From Candidatus Contubernalis alkalaceticus (GTDB taxonomy: Bacteria; Bacillota; Dethiobacteria; SKNC01), in contig NZ_CP054699.1 of NCBI RefSeq assembly GCF_022558445.1, forward strand, positions 390,001 through 454,000: a stretch of DNA of 64,000 nt, written 5' to 3'. The notes below the pieces were generated by a model, which did not search any database, was not told the DNA's origin, and was given only the letters and a program-made list of their open reading frames with translations. The position numbers and the translations under genes were made by a program. Below are positions 48,591 to 56,191 of this stretch, one piece after another; the stretch's first letter is position 1, and each line of letters starts with the position of its first letter.

Positions 48591-48716
48591 GTGAACTCGT
48601 TTCAGCAAGCTGAAACATCGGGGAATCAGGTGGAGACTCTACTCCACCTGATTAAAAGCCCCACCTACGCTAACGCTTAGAGGTGGGGGTCTTATACCCT
48701 AAAAAAAAGAGATAAA
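48591..48716 (+). repeat. Three-hairpin repeat, copy R5
   Basis: 126 bases, plus strand; the best-preserved copy. Hairpin 1 GTTTCAGC/GCTGAAAC, hairpin 2 AATCAGGTGGAG/CTCCACCTGATT and hairpin 3 CCCCACCT/AGGTGGGG are all perfect. The tail is GTCTTATACCCTAAAAA then GAGATAAA. It ends 40 bases before the TraB-family start codon. Confidence 0.9.
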
Positions 48717-48756
48717 ACATTCATAAAATTTGTTGTAGAGGGAAGGTACTATTATT

Positions 48757-49923
48757 ATGTTTGAAGAAAATATTACAAGAGTAGATTTGGATGGCAGGGA
48801 ACTTATACTCATTGGAACTGCTCACGTATCCAAAAAAAGTGCGGAACAAGTGAAGGAAGTTATAGAAGCCGAAAGGCCTGATTGTGTTTGTATAGAATTG
48901 GATAAACAGAGATATCAAACTGTCATGGATAGAGACAGATGGAAGAAGATGGACATATTTAAGATTATTAAAGAAAAGAAAGCTACTCTTCTATTAATTA
49001 ATCTTTTAATATCTTCTTTTCAAAAGCGGCTGGCAAAGCAATTTGGCATTAAGCCTGGGCAAGAAATGATTCAGGGAATTGAATCAGCTAAAGAAGTAGG
49101 TGCTACTCTAGTACTGGCCGATAGAAATATACAGGTAACCTTTTCACGAATTTGGCATGGAATTGGGCTGTGGGGAAAAGTTAAGCTTATGTTTTCTATT
49201 TTCTTTAGTATTTTTAATGACGAGAGTTTTTCAGAAGAGGAACTGGAGAAAATAAAGTCTCAAGATATGCTTGATGCTATGCTTAATGATTTTACAGAGT
49301 TTTTTCCTAAATTAAAAGTTCCTTTGATTGATGAGCGGGATCAATATTTAGCTCAGAAGATAAAAGAAGCTCCGGGAAGTAAGGTTGTTGCAGTTTTAGG
49401 GGCTGCTCATGTTCCCGGGATAAAGGAAGAAATTAAAAAAGAACATAATTTAGCAGCTTTATCCAAGCTTCCTCCAAAATCCAAAGCACCTAAAATTATT
49501 GCTTGGGCCATACCAATAATTATTCTTGCTATCATTGGTTATACTTTTTTCGCGAATCCTTCTGCTGGAGTCAATCAAACAGTGAGCTGGGTGCTGTGGA
49601 ATGGATTTTTTTCAGCAATCGGTGCGGCCATTGCTTTTGGACATCCCCTGACCATTATTACTGCCTTTATTGTAGCTCCCTTAAGCTCTTTAAATCCACT
49701 CATGGCTGCCGGGTGGTTTGCGGGGATAGTCCAAGCCTATATCAGCCGGCCCAGTGTAGAAGCTTTTGAAAGCCTATCGGAGGATGTTTTTACTGTAAAA
49801 GGATTTTGGACCAATAAGGTAACCCGTATTCTACTTACAGTAGCCTTAACAAATTTAGGGAGTACCTTGGGGACAATAATTGGTGGAGCCGATGTAATTC
49901 GTTTGTTTATAGAGAATATATAG
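48757..49923 (+). CDS. TraB/PrgY family membrane protein
   Basis: 388 residues. The N-terminal TraB domain (to about 235) has GTAHVSKKSAEQV, the acidic CIELDKQRY and the second histidine motif GAAHVPGI, features shared with Tiki-like metalloproteases. The C-terminus carries about four membrane segments (about 248-266, 275-292, 294-330, 362-382). PrgY of Enterococcus limits pheromone activity; in most bacteria the role is unknown. ATG 48757 is behind AGGGAAGG. Preceded by repeat R5. Confidence 0.88.
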   Translation: MFEENITRVDLDGRELILIGTAHVSKKSAEQVKEVIEAERPDCVCIELDKQRYQTVMDRDRWKKMDIFKIIKEKKATLLLINLLISSFQKRLAKQFGIKPGQEMIQGIESAKEVGATLVLADRNIQVTFSRIWHGIGLWGKVKLMFSIFFSIFNDESFSEEELEKIKSQDMLDAMLNDFTEFFPKLKVPLIDERDQYLAQKIKEAPGSKVVAVLGAAHVPGIKEEIKKEHNLAALSKLPPKSKAPKIIAWAIPIIILAIIGYTFFANPSAGVNQTVSWVLWNGFFSAIGAAIAFGHPLTIITAFIVAPLSSLNPLMAAGWFAGIVQAYISRPSVEAFESLSEDVFTVKGFWTNKVTRILLTVALTNLGSTLGTIIGGADVIRLFIENI

Positions 49924-50074
49924 TTTGTTTACAGAGAAGCTGTCAAAGTGTCAAGGGGATGGTTCTATTAAATTATTTGAAAAAACTAAGGGTGCAGGTT
50001 CTGCAGGCTCTTAATTTAGCCCGGGTTGGTGGCAGTAAATGTAAGGAGGGTAGAAATCTGTAAAAAAAACCCTC

Positions 50075-50103
50075 TTGACAAATGTATGGATAGTTTATAG
50101 AAT
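50075..50103 (+). promoter_or_regulatory. Promoter of the bza operon
   Basis: TTGACA (50075-50080), 17-base spacer, TAGAAT (50098-50103). Transcription would begin near 50110, just ahead of the cobalamin riboswitch. The preceding 150 bases after the TraB gene contain nothing recognisable. Confidence 0.75.
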
Positions 50104-50119
50104 TGAACCAATAATTAAA

Positions 50120-50300
50120 TATTTTGTTTCAGGTGCCTGTTTAGGATAATAGGGAACCGGGTTAAAGTCCCGGACGGTCCCGCCACTGTAAACGGTAGCC
50201 CACCTTATAACCACCGCTTGTCGTCCCCATGGGGCAAGGCAGGCGGGAAGGAAGGAAAGGGTGCGAATCCGTGAGTCAGGAAACCTGCCTGAAACTTGAC
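50120..50300 (+). promoter_or_regulatory. Cobalamin (B12) riboswitch
   Basis: Conserved pieces appear in order: AGGTGCCTG, AGGATAATAGGGAA, GGTTAAAGTCCCGG, ACGGTCCCGCCACTG, and the B12 box GAGTCAGGAAACCTGCC (50272-50288). Outer arms TTCAGG/CCTGAA close the element. With the terminator at 50348 it would shut off the downstream genes when cobalamin is plentiful. Confidence 0.95.
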
Positions 50301-50347
50301 TACTCTGCCTCGTGTGTAAGGTTTTGTAGATGTTTAAGGATAATGGT

Positions 50348-50385
50348 AAAGTCCACATCAATTTATTTGGTGTGGACTTTTTTTA
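50348..50385 (+). terminator. Riboswitch expression-platform terminator
   Basis: AAAGTCCACATCA pairs with TGGTGTGGACTTT (one wobble) over a short loop, followed by seven T. It lies 50 bases beyond the riboswitch and 93 before bzaA. Confidence 0.9.
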
Positions 50386-50477
50386 TGTAATGTGCCTTGT
50401 TCTATGACTGGACCGGACATGAGTGGGAAGAGCAGCCAAAGTATTCACATTTTATGAAGAGATAGGAGGAATAACAA

Positions 50478-51776
50478 ATGACATTATTATGCAGTGCAGC
50501 AGAAGGTATTTTTACTTCTGAAATGGAACAGGTGGCATCAAGGGAGGGAGTATCTCCGGAGTTGGTAATGAAGGGGGTTGCAGAGGGAAAGATTGTAATC
50601 CTTAGAAATACTCTGCACCAAAGCGTAGTCCCCACAGGAATTGGCCCGGGGCTGAAGACCAAGGTAAGTGCCAGTGTTGGTCTGTATGGAGAGAATGCAG
50701 TGTTGAAGGAAGAGGCAGCCAAGGTTCAGGCAGCCATCCACTTTGGAGCTGACGTTATCATGGATTTAAGTGTAAGCGGAGATATTGATGCCATGAGGAA
50801 AAAAACTCTGGCATTATGCTCCAGACCGGTGGGGACGCTGCCCCTTTATCAGGCTCTGGCCGAGGCCGGGGAAAAACAAGGTTCTTCATTAAACCTGAAA
50901 GAAGAAGACCTATTTGAAGTGATTGAAAGGCAGGCAGCTGAAGGCGTTGATTTTTTAGCTTTTCATTCAAGCCTGACCATGGATATTGTGGAAAGGGCTA
51001 AGACGGATCACCGGATTGACTCTCTGGTGAGTTATGGAGGGTCTCATCTGATGGGATGGATGCTTCACAACCAAAAGGAAAACCCTCTCTATGAAAATTA
51101 TGATCGTGTGCTGGATATTGCCCGACGCTATGATATAACCATCAGCATAGCCGACGGTATGAGGCCCGGGTGTCTTCATGATTCCCTGGATGGCCCCCAG
51201 GTACAGGAATTGGTAGTGATTGGTGAGCTGGTAAGAAGGGCCAGGGAAGCCGGGGTGCAAATTATGGTCAAGGGGCCGGGGCATGTGCCTTTAGATCAAC
51301 TGAAGGCTACGGTAATACTGCAAAAAAGTTTATGCCATGGAGCGCCCTATTTTGTGTTTGGCCCCGTAGTCACCGATATTGCAGCAGGATATGATCATAT
51401 CAGCGCGGCAATCGGTAGTGCTGTAAGTGCCTGGGCTGGGGCAGATTTTATCTGTTATGTAACACCGGCAGAACATATTGGCATCCCTAACCTTGAACAG
51501 GTTCGGGAAGGAGTTATCGCTTCCCGAATTGCCGCCCATGCTGCTGACCTGGCTAAGGGACTGAAGGGAGCGGATCAATGGGACCTGGAGTTATCTCGGG
51601 CTAGAAAGAAACTGGACTGGGAAGAGCAGATGAGGCTGGCTATAGATCCCCAGAGGGCGGAACAGATCAGGAAAGATCGGAGCAAGGAATCCTCCTCTGC
51701 CTGTGCCATGTGCGGCAAATACTGTGCCATGGAAATTGTTTCTGAGTATTTAGGGACTGCTAAAATAAACTGCTAA
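50478..51776 (+). CDS. bzaA: ThiC paralogue, 5-hydroxybenzimidazole synthase component BzaA
   Basis: 432 residues, radical SAM enzyme of the ThiC family, with the C-terminal cluster C409, C412, C416 (CxxCxxxC) and the blocks KGPGHVPLDQL and TDIAAGYDHISAAIG. Assigned as BzaA, not thiamine ThiC, because it is paired with a second ThiC paralogue, lies under a B12 (not TPP) riboswitch, and heads a methyltransferase/radical SAM operon like bzaABCDE of Eubacterium limosum. In that pathway BzaA and BzaB turn aminoimidazole ribotide into 5-hydroxybenzimidazole. ATG 50478 is behind GATAGGAGG. Confidence 0.88.
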   Translation: MTLLCSAAEGIFTSEMEQVASREGVSPELVMKGVAEGKIVILRNTLHQSVVPTGIGPGLKTKVSASVGLYGENAVLKEEAAKVQAAIHFGADVIMDLSVSGDIDAMRKKTLALCSRPVGTLPLYQALAEAGEKQGSSLNLKEEDLFEVIERQAAEGVDFLAFHSSLTMDIVERAKTDHRIDSLVSYGGSHLMGWMLHNQKENPLYENYDRVLDIARRYDITISIADGMRPGCLHDSLDGPQVQELVVIGELVRRAREAGVQIMVKGPGHVPLDQLKATVILQKSLCHGAPYFVFGPVVTDIAAGYDHISAAIGSAVSAWAGADFICYVTPAEHIGIPNLEQVREGVIASRIAAHAADLAKGLKGADQWDLELSRARKKLDWEEQMRLAIDPQRAEQIRKDRSKESSSACAMCGKYCAMEIVSEYLGTAKINC

Positions 51777-51791
51777 AGGAGATGAAAAAAA

Positions 51792-53084
51792 ATGACAACA
51801 CAAGTAATATGGGCACGTCAGGGTACCATTACTCCGGAAATGGAGTGGGTGGCTTTCCGAGAAAATGTTGATGTTGAGTTTATCCGGGAAGGACTGGCTC
51901 AAGGCACTATTGTGATTCCTAGAAATAGAAACCGGAAAGAATTTAATTACTGTGGGATTGGAAAGGGCCTGAGAATTAAAGTAAATGCTCTGATTGGCAC
52001 CTCCAGTGACCGGGATGAGATTGAAATGGAAGAAAGGAAGCTGGCCATTGCCCAGGAGGCCGGATGTGAAGCGGTTATGGACCTGAGCACCGGGGGAGAT
52101 ATGAACCGGATGAGAAGTCAGACCCTGGAAAAAGCCAATATGGCCGTAGGCAGTGTGCCGGTTTATCAGGCAGGCATCCAAGCCATTGAAAAAAGAGGAA
52201 GTATTGTGGAAATGACCGGGGAGGATATATTTGAAGCGGTGGAACAACAGGCGGAAGATGGAGTAGATTTTATGGCCATCCACAGTGCCCTTAATTTTGA
52301 GGTAATAAAGCGCCTCCAGACCACCGGCAGGGTTACCGATGTGGTCAGCCGGGGAGGGGCATTCCTGACCGGCTGGATGCTGCATAATCGCAAGGAGAAT
52401 CCACTATATGAACAGTTTGACCGGCTGCTGGAAATCTTAAAAGCTTATGACGTAACCTTGAGCCTGGGGGACGCCATTCGTCCAGGTTCCACAGCGGATT
52501 CTCTGGACGGAGCCCAGCTCCAGGGTATGATTATTGCCGGGGAACTAGTTGCCAGAGCTCAGGCTGCCGGTGTTCAGGTTATGGTGGAGGGTCCAGGGCA
52601 TGTTCCCATGCACCATGTAGAACCTACCATGCTGCTTCAAAAAAGGCTGTGTAATGGGGCTCCCTATTTTGTACTGGGCACCCTGGCTACGGATATAGCT
52701 CCGGGGTATGACCATATTACCTCTGCCATTGGCGGAGCCTTGGCCGGAGCTTCGGGAGCAGACTTCTTATGTTATGTAACCCCTGCGGAACACCTGGGGC
52801 TTCCTACGGAACAAGATGTCAAGGACGGGGTAATTGCTGCCAGAATTGCTGCCCATGCGGCAGATTTGGCCAGGGGAAGCCGCAGTGACTGGGATAGAAA
52901 TTTAAGAATGGCCCGGGCCCGGGTTGAACAGGACATAAATCTCCAGGCATCTCTGGCTTTAGAGGCCAAGGAACTTAATAAGCTGGCAGCGGAAGGGAAA
53001 GATGACTCCTCTGTTTGTGCGGTCTGCGGAAAGGAGTGTGCTGCTTCAGCTGCCGGCAGGTATTTTCAAGTAGGAGGTCTATAG
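51792..53084 (+). CDS. bzaB: ThiC paralogue, 5-hydroxybenzimidazole synthase component BzaB
   Basis: 430 residues, related to the preceding gene along its whole length. The C-terminal cluster is again C409, C412, C416 (CAVCGKEC). It keeps the more ThiC-like EGPGHVPMHHVEPTML and TDIAPGYDHIT, so it may be the more catalytically typical of the two. ATG 51792 lies 15 bases after the bzaA stop. BzaA and BzaB probably act together in the first step of anaerobic dimethylbenzimidazole synthesis. Tandem duplication and divergence are evident. Confidence 0.88.
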   Translation: MTTQVIWARQGTITPEMEWVAFRENVDVEFIREGLAQGTIVIPRNRNRKEFNYCGIGKGLRIKVNALIGTSSDRDEIEMEERKLAIAQEAGCEAVMDLSTGGDMNRMRSQTLEKANMAVGSVPVYQAGIQAIEKRGSIVEMTGEDIFEAVEQQAEDGVDFMAIHSALNFEVIKRLQTTGRVTDVVSRGGAFLTGWMLHNRKENPLYEQFDRLLEILKAYDVTLSLGDAIRPGSTADSLDGAQLQGMIIAGELVARAQAAGVQVMVEGPGHVPMHHVEPTMLLQKRLCNGAPYFVLGTLATDIAPGYDHITSAIGGALAGASGADFLCYVTPAEHLGLPTEQDVKDGVIAARIAAHAADLARGSRSDWDRNLRMARARVEQDINLQASLALEAKELNKLAAEGKDDSSVCAVCGKECAASAAGRYFQVGGL

Positions 53085-53303
53085 ATGAAATTTAAACCCG
53101 TGATAGGGAGGTTATATCCTATTAATAACACGCTTGACGAACCGGGGCTTAAATCCTTTGTGAACCTGAAGCTCCAACTGGGGGAGGTTCAGGGGACGGC
53201 ACTGGCTGTGACTAAGTATAAATATCATAAAGTCATAGAAAAGAATCCTAACTTTAAAGAGACCGTTGAAAACGGGGACGAAGATAGGGTGACAGCGGCA
53301 TGA
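53085..53303 (+). CDS. Uncharacterised 72-residue protein in the bza operon
   Basis: No family recognised. It begins MKFKPVIGRLYPINNTLDEP and is basic in the middle, acidic at the end (ENGDEDRV); no membrane segment and no cysteine. A good site TAGGAGG (53070-53076) precedes the ATG, which abuts the bzaB stop, and its stop overlaps the bzaC ATG (ATGA). The tight packing suggests it is translated and functional. In E. limosum this position holds cobT; this ORF is far too short and does not resemble it. Confidence 0.65.
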   Translation: MKFKPVIGRLYPINNTLDEPGLKSFVNLKLQLGEVQGTALAVTKYKYHKVIEKNPNFKETVENGDEDRVTAA

Positions 53304-54850
53304 AGTTTCCACCCTATTTTAATCATGATCCCCAAAAGGCAGGCCCCCAGTATCTGGAGGACTTAGCCACCGGCTATTGGTTTTCAGAAGCCTTATTTAC
53401 CGCCGTTGAATTGGACATTTTTACTGTCTTGGAGGGAGAGGGCAGGGAATCAACAGAGCTTTCCCGGGAGCTTGCCCTGGATCCCGTAGGGCTGCAGCGT
53501 TTCTTGAAGGTTCTTTGTACTTTGGGCCTGGTGGTGGTTGACCAGGGAAGGTATTTTAACACCAAAGTTTCTTCTGACTTTTTGGTAAAGGGCAGAAAAA
53601 ATTACCAGGGGGAATCCATCCTCTGGCGCAAGTATCTTTCTTCTCAGTGGCGGGATCTGACGGAATGTCTAAAAAAGGGAGGGAGAGTTTCTTTTTCATC
53701 GGAAGAGAAAGGAACTTTGGAGGAGAGGACCCGTAGATATATCCGGGGTATGGACTCTGTTGCCCGGATGAAAGTAAAGGAAATTCTGCCGATATTTCAT
53801 GGACTGCCTCTGGAGGGGGAGATTTTAGATGTGGGTGCCGGTTCCGGCGCTGTTGCCGCTGGTTTCTTAGAAAAGTTTCCTGCCCTTCAGGCTACTCTGG
53901 CGGACCTTTCTACAGTTTTACAATTTGCTAAAGAGGGCCTTAAGGAGAAGGGCCTGAGAGAGAGGTTTACTTTTACAGAAACCAATCTCCTGGAACCCTG
54001 GCCCTTTGAAAAGGAACGCTATCAACTGGTGATTTTATCAAACATTATCCATGCCTACGGAGAAAAAGAGGGGCGGCACAACCTAAAAAGCGCGGTAGAA
54101 AGCCTGAAGCCGGGGGGATACCTGGTTGTCCATGATTTTTTCCGGGAACACATTCCCTCAAAAGCCGCTCTTTTTGACCTGAACATGTTTATCAACACGT
54201 ACAATGGAGAGGTTTTTGAAGGAAAGTGGATTCAAAAAGAGCTTGAGTCATTAAACCTGTTCTGCACCGGACTGGTCCCCCTGGAGTCGGATACTGCTGT
54301 GCTCATCGCTGCTAAAGACCCAAAGGACCTGGAAAAACTGTCCCTGGACCCCAGGTCTCTATTGGCTTTAGAAATTAAAGAACTGGGCTTTGCTGAAGTC
54401 TGTCCCATTTCTGTGGACTCGGTACATGTCCCCCACTGGGGAGACCTGCGCTGTCGTTACGGCTGTGGACAATATGGAGATTCCCATTGTCCTCCCCACA
54501 GCCCTTCCCCGGAAAAAACTAAAGAAGTGTTAAGGGATTACACCCGGGCACTTATTCTTCAGGGTGAACCTCCCACGGGAGATTTCCAATCCCTGGTTCT
54601 GCAGGCGGAAAAAGAGGCGTTCCAGGCGGGTTATTATAAAGCCTTTGTTTTTTGGGCTGGTCCCTGTTCCCTCTGCAGTTTTTGTGAAGGCAAGCAAGGG
54701 GGATGCTGCAATACCCGAAACGCCAGGCCCTCTATGGAGGGAGCGGGAATCGATGTTTTTGAAACCGTAAGACGGGCAGGATTAACAGTAGAAACCCTAA
54801 AAAAGCAGGGGGAATTTATCAAGTATTTTGCCCTGCTGTTACTGGAGTGA
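53300..54850 (+). CDS. bzaC: BzaC-like O-methyltransferase fused to a DUF2284-like metal-binding domain
   Basis: 516 residues. The first ~345 are an O-methyltransferase of the acetylserotonin/hydroxyindole type: a winged-helix dimerisation part, motif I EILDVGAGSGAVAAG, and SNIIHAYGE. This part should methylate 5-hydroxybenzimidazole to the 5-methoxy form. Residues ~350-516 resemble DUF2284, with cysteine clusters (CRYGCGQYG, HCPPHSPSP, PCSLCSFC, GGCCN) suited to an iron-sulfur or metal centre. The fusion roughly adds half again to a normal methyltransferase. ATG 53300 overlaps the previous stop. The assignment rests on operon context. Confidence 0.82.
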   Translation: MKFPPYFNHDPQKAGPQYLEDLATGYWFSEALFTAVELDIFTVLEGEGRESTELSRELALDPVGLQRFLKVLCTLGLVVVDQGRYFNTKVSSDFLVKGRKNYQGESILWRKYLSSQWRDLTECLKKGGRVSFSSEEKGTLEERTRRYIRGMDSVARMKVKEILPIFHGLPLEGEILDVGAGSGAVAAGFLEKFPALQATLADLSTVLQFAKEGLKEKGLRERFTFTETNLLEPWPFEKERYQLVILSNIIHAYGEKEGRHNLKSAVESLKPGGYLVVHDFFREHIPSKAALFDLNMFINTYNGEVFEGKWIQKELESLNLFCTGLVPLESDTAVLIAAKDPKDLEKLSLDPRSLLALEIKELGFAEVCPISVDSVHVPHWGDLRCRYGCGQYGDSHCPPHSPSPEKTKEVLRDYTRALILQGEPPTGDFQSLVLQAEKEAFQAGYYKAFVFWAGPCSLCSFCEGKQGGCCNTRNARPSMEGAGIDVFETVRRAGLTVETLKKQGEFIKYFALLLLE

Positions 54851-54855
54851 TGAAT

Positions 54856-56190
54856 ATGAAAAAGAGAGTATTACTGGTTCAAGCTCTTTCCATGGAGGAA
54901 CCTTCCGCAGAAAAGGTATACCCCCTGGGGATTGTTATCCTGGCCACATCCCTTAAAAATGAAGGGCATGAAGTAGGCCTTTTGGATATGAACATGGAAA
55001 AAGATTCTTTTGGAGCGCTAAAGGAAAGGCTGTTAACCTTTGAACCGGAAGTGGTGGGTATTTCCCTGAGAAATATTGATCCTTTAGCTAATAAAAACAG
55101 TTCCCTGATTCCTCCCTTTCAGGTAATGGTTAAAATGGCGGCTGCTTTAAGGCCAAAGGCCTGGTTAATTGTGGGAGGTACCGGTTTTTCACTTTTCCCC
55201 CAACGCCTCATGGAGGATATGCCGGAAATTCACTACGGGATCGTAGGGGAGGCGGAGGAATCACTACCAACCCTGTTATCCACTTTGGAAAGCCCCTCCA
55301 TTTTTTTAAAGGGCCTTTGTTTTAGAGAGGGCGGAAGGGTTATGGTGAATTCACCTTCCAGGAATTTAGATTTTAGTTGCTATAGAGTTCCCAGCCGGGA
55401 GCTTTTGGACCCCGGGCCGTATCTGGAGAATAACAGCTATGTCCCTTCTATGGGCGTGGAGACCAAGCGGGGTTGTCCTTTTACGTGTGGGTACTGTGTG
55501 TATCCTGCTCTCCAGGGAGAAAATTTCCGATGCCGCCCTCCCGAAAAGGTTGTGGAGGAGATGGAAATGCTCTACAAAGAATTCGGCATTGACCGGTTTC
55601 ACTTTACTGATCCGGTCGTAAACGCCCCCAGGGGTCATCTGGAGGACATCTGCCGGGAACTGCTGAGGCGAAGGTTACCGCTGAAATGGAGCGGCTTTAT
55701 GCGGGAGGATTACCTGGATGAAAAAAATGTCTCTCTTTTTGAAAGGGCAGGATGTGAGTGTTTTTCTTTTTCTCCTGATGGCCTTTGTCAGAACTCTTTG
55801 GAGGTGCTGGGGAAAAATTTAAACCAGGATCAGGTGCTGAAGGCTGCAGAGCTGGCAGCCGGCAGCAACGTGCTCAGCGTGTATCATTTTATGGTCAATG
55901 TTCCCGGAGAAACTGAAGAGACCTGTCGCCAGGGGATTCAATTAATGGAAAAAATCTTTGAACTTCACAGCAGAAAACAGAACCTGGGCACCATGGTTTT
56001 AAACAACATTCGGATTCTCCCCGGGACTTCCATGGAGGCCGCAGCCAGGGCCAATGGAGTAATTCATAAGCAAACCGATCTCCTTTATCCCGTTTATTAC
56101 AATCCCAGGCCTTTTGAGACTCTCAGATACCGATTGGAAGCCTTTCATCTGCATCAAAATATCTTTATGTGGAATGGGGTGAGTGTGTAA
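54856..56190 (+). CDS. bzaD: B12-binding-domain radical SAM protein BzaD
   Basis: 444 residues from ATG 54856 (GTG 54847 and ATG 54850 lie too close to GGAG 54844-54847). An N-terminal cobalamin-binding fold (GIVILATSLKNEGHEVGLLD) precedes the radical SAM core with C207, C211, C214 (CPFTCGYC). In the characterised pathway BzaD C-methylates 5-methoxybenzimidazole at position 6. It and the next gene are divergent members of the same class; which is BzaD and which BzaE is inferred from order. It overlaps the bzaC stop region. Confidence 0.82.
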   Translation: MKKRVLLVQALSMEEPSAEKVYPLGIVILATSLKNEGHEVGLLDMNMEKDSFGALKERLLTFEPEVVGISLRNIDPLANKNSSLIPPFQVMVKMAAALRPKAWLIVGGTGFSLFPQRLMEDMPEIHYGIVGEAEESLPTLLSTLESPSIFLKGLCFREGGRVMVNSPSRNLDFSCYRVPSRELLDPGPYLENNSYVPSMGVETKRGCPFTCGYCVYPALQGENFRCRPPEKVVEEMEMLYKEFGIDRFHFTDPVVNAPRGHLEDICRELLRRRLPLKWSGFMREDYLDEKNVSLFERAGCECFSFSPDGLCQNSLEVLGKNLNQDQVLKAAELAAGSNVLSVYHFMVNVPGETEETCRQGIQLMEKIFELHSRKQNLGTMVLNNIRILPGTSMEAAARANGVIHKQTDLLYPVYYNPRPFETLRYRLEAFHLHQNIFMWNGVSV

Positions 56191-56191
56191 G

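Noticed and set aside
31396-48716. CRISPR array made of the repeated element
   Set aside because: The copies are 124-127 bases long, kilobases apart and on both strands, with internal hairpins; there is no regular repeat-spacer pattern or cas gene.
50478-53084. Two thiamine pyrimidine synthase (thiC) genes
   Set aside because: Tandem ThiC paralogues under a cobalamin riboswitch and followed by BzaC/D/E-like genes fit the benzimidazole pathway; no thiamine gene or TPP riboswitch is near.
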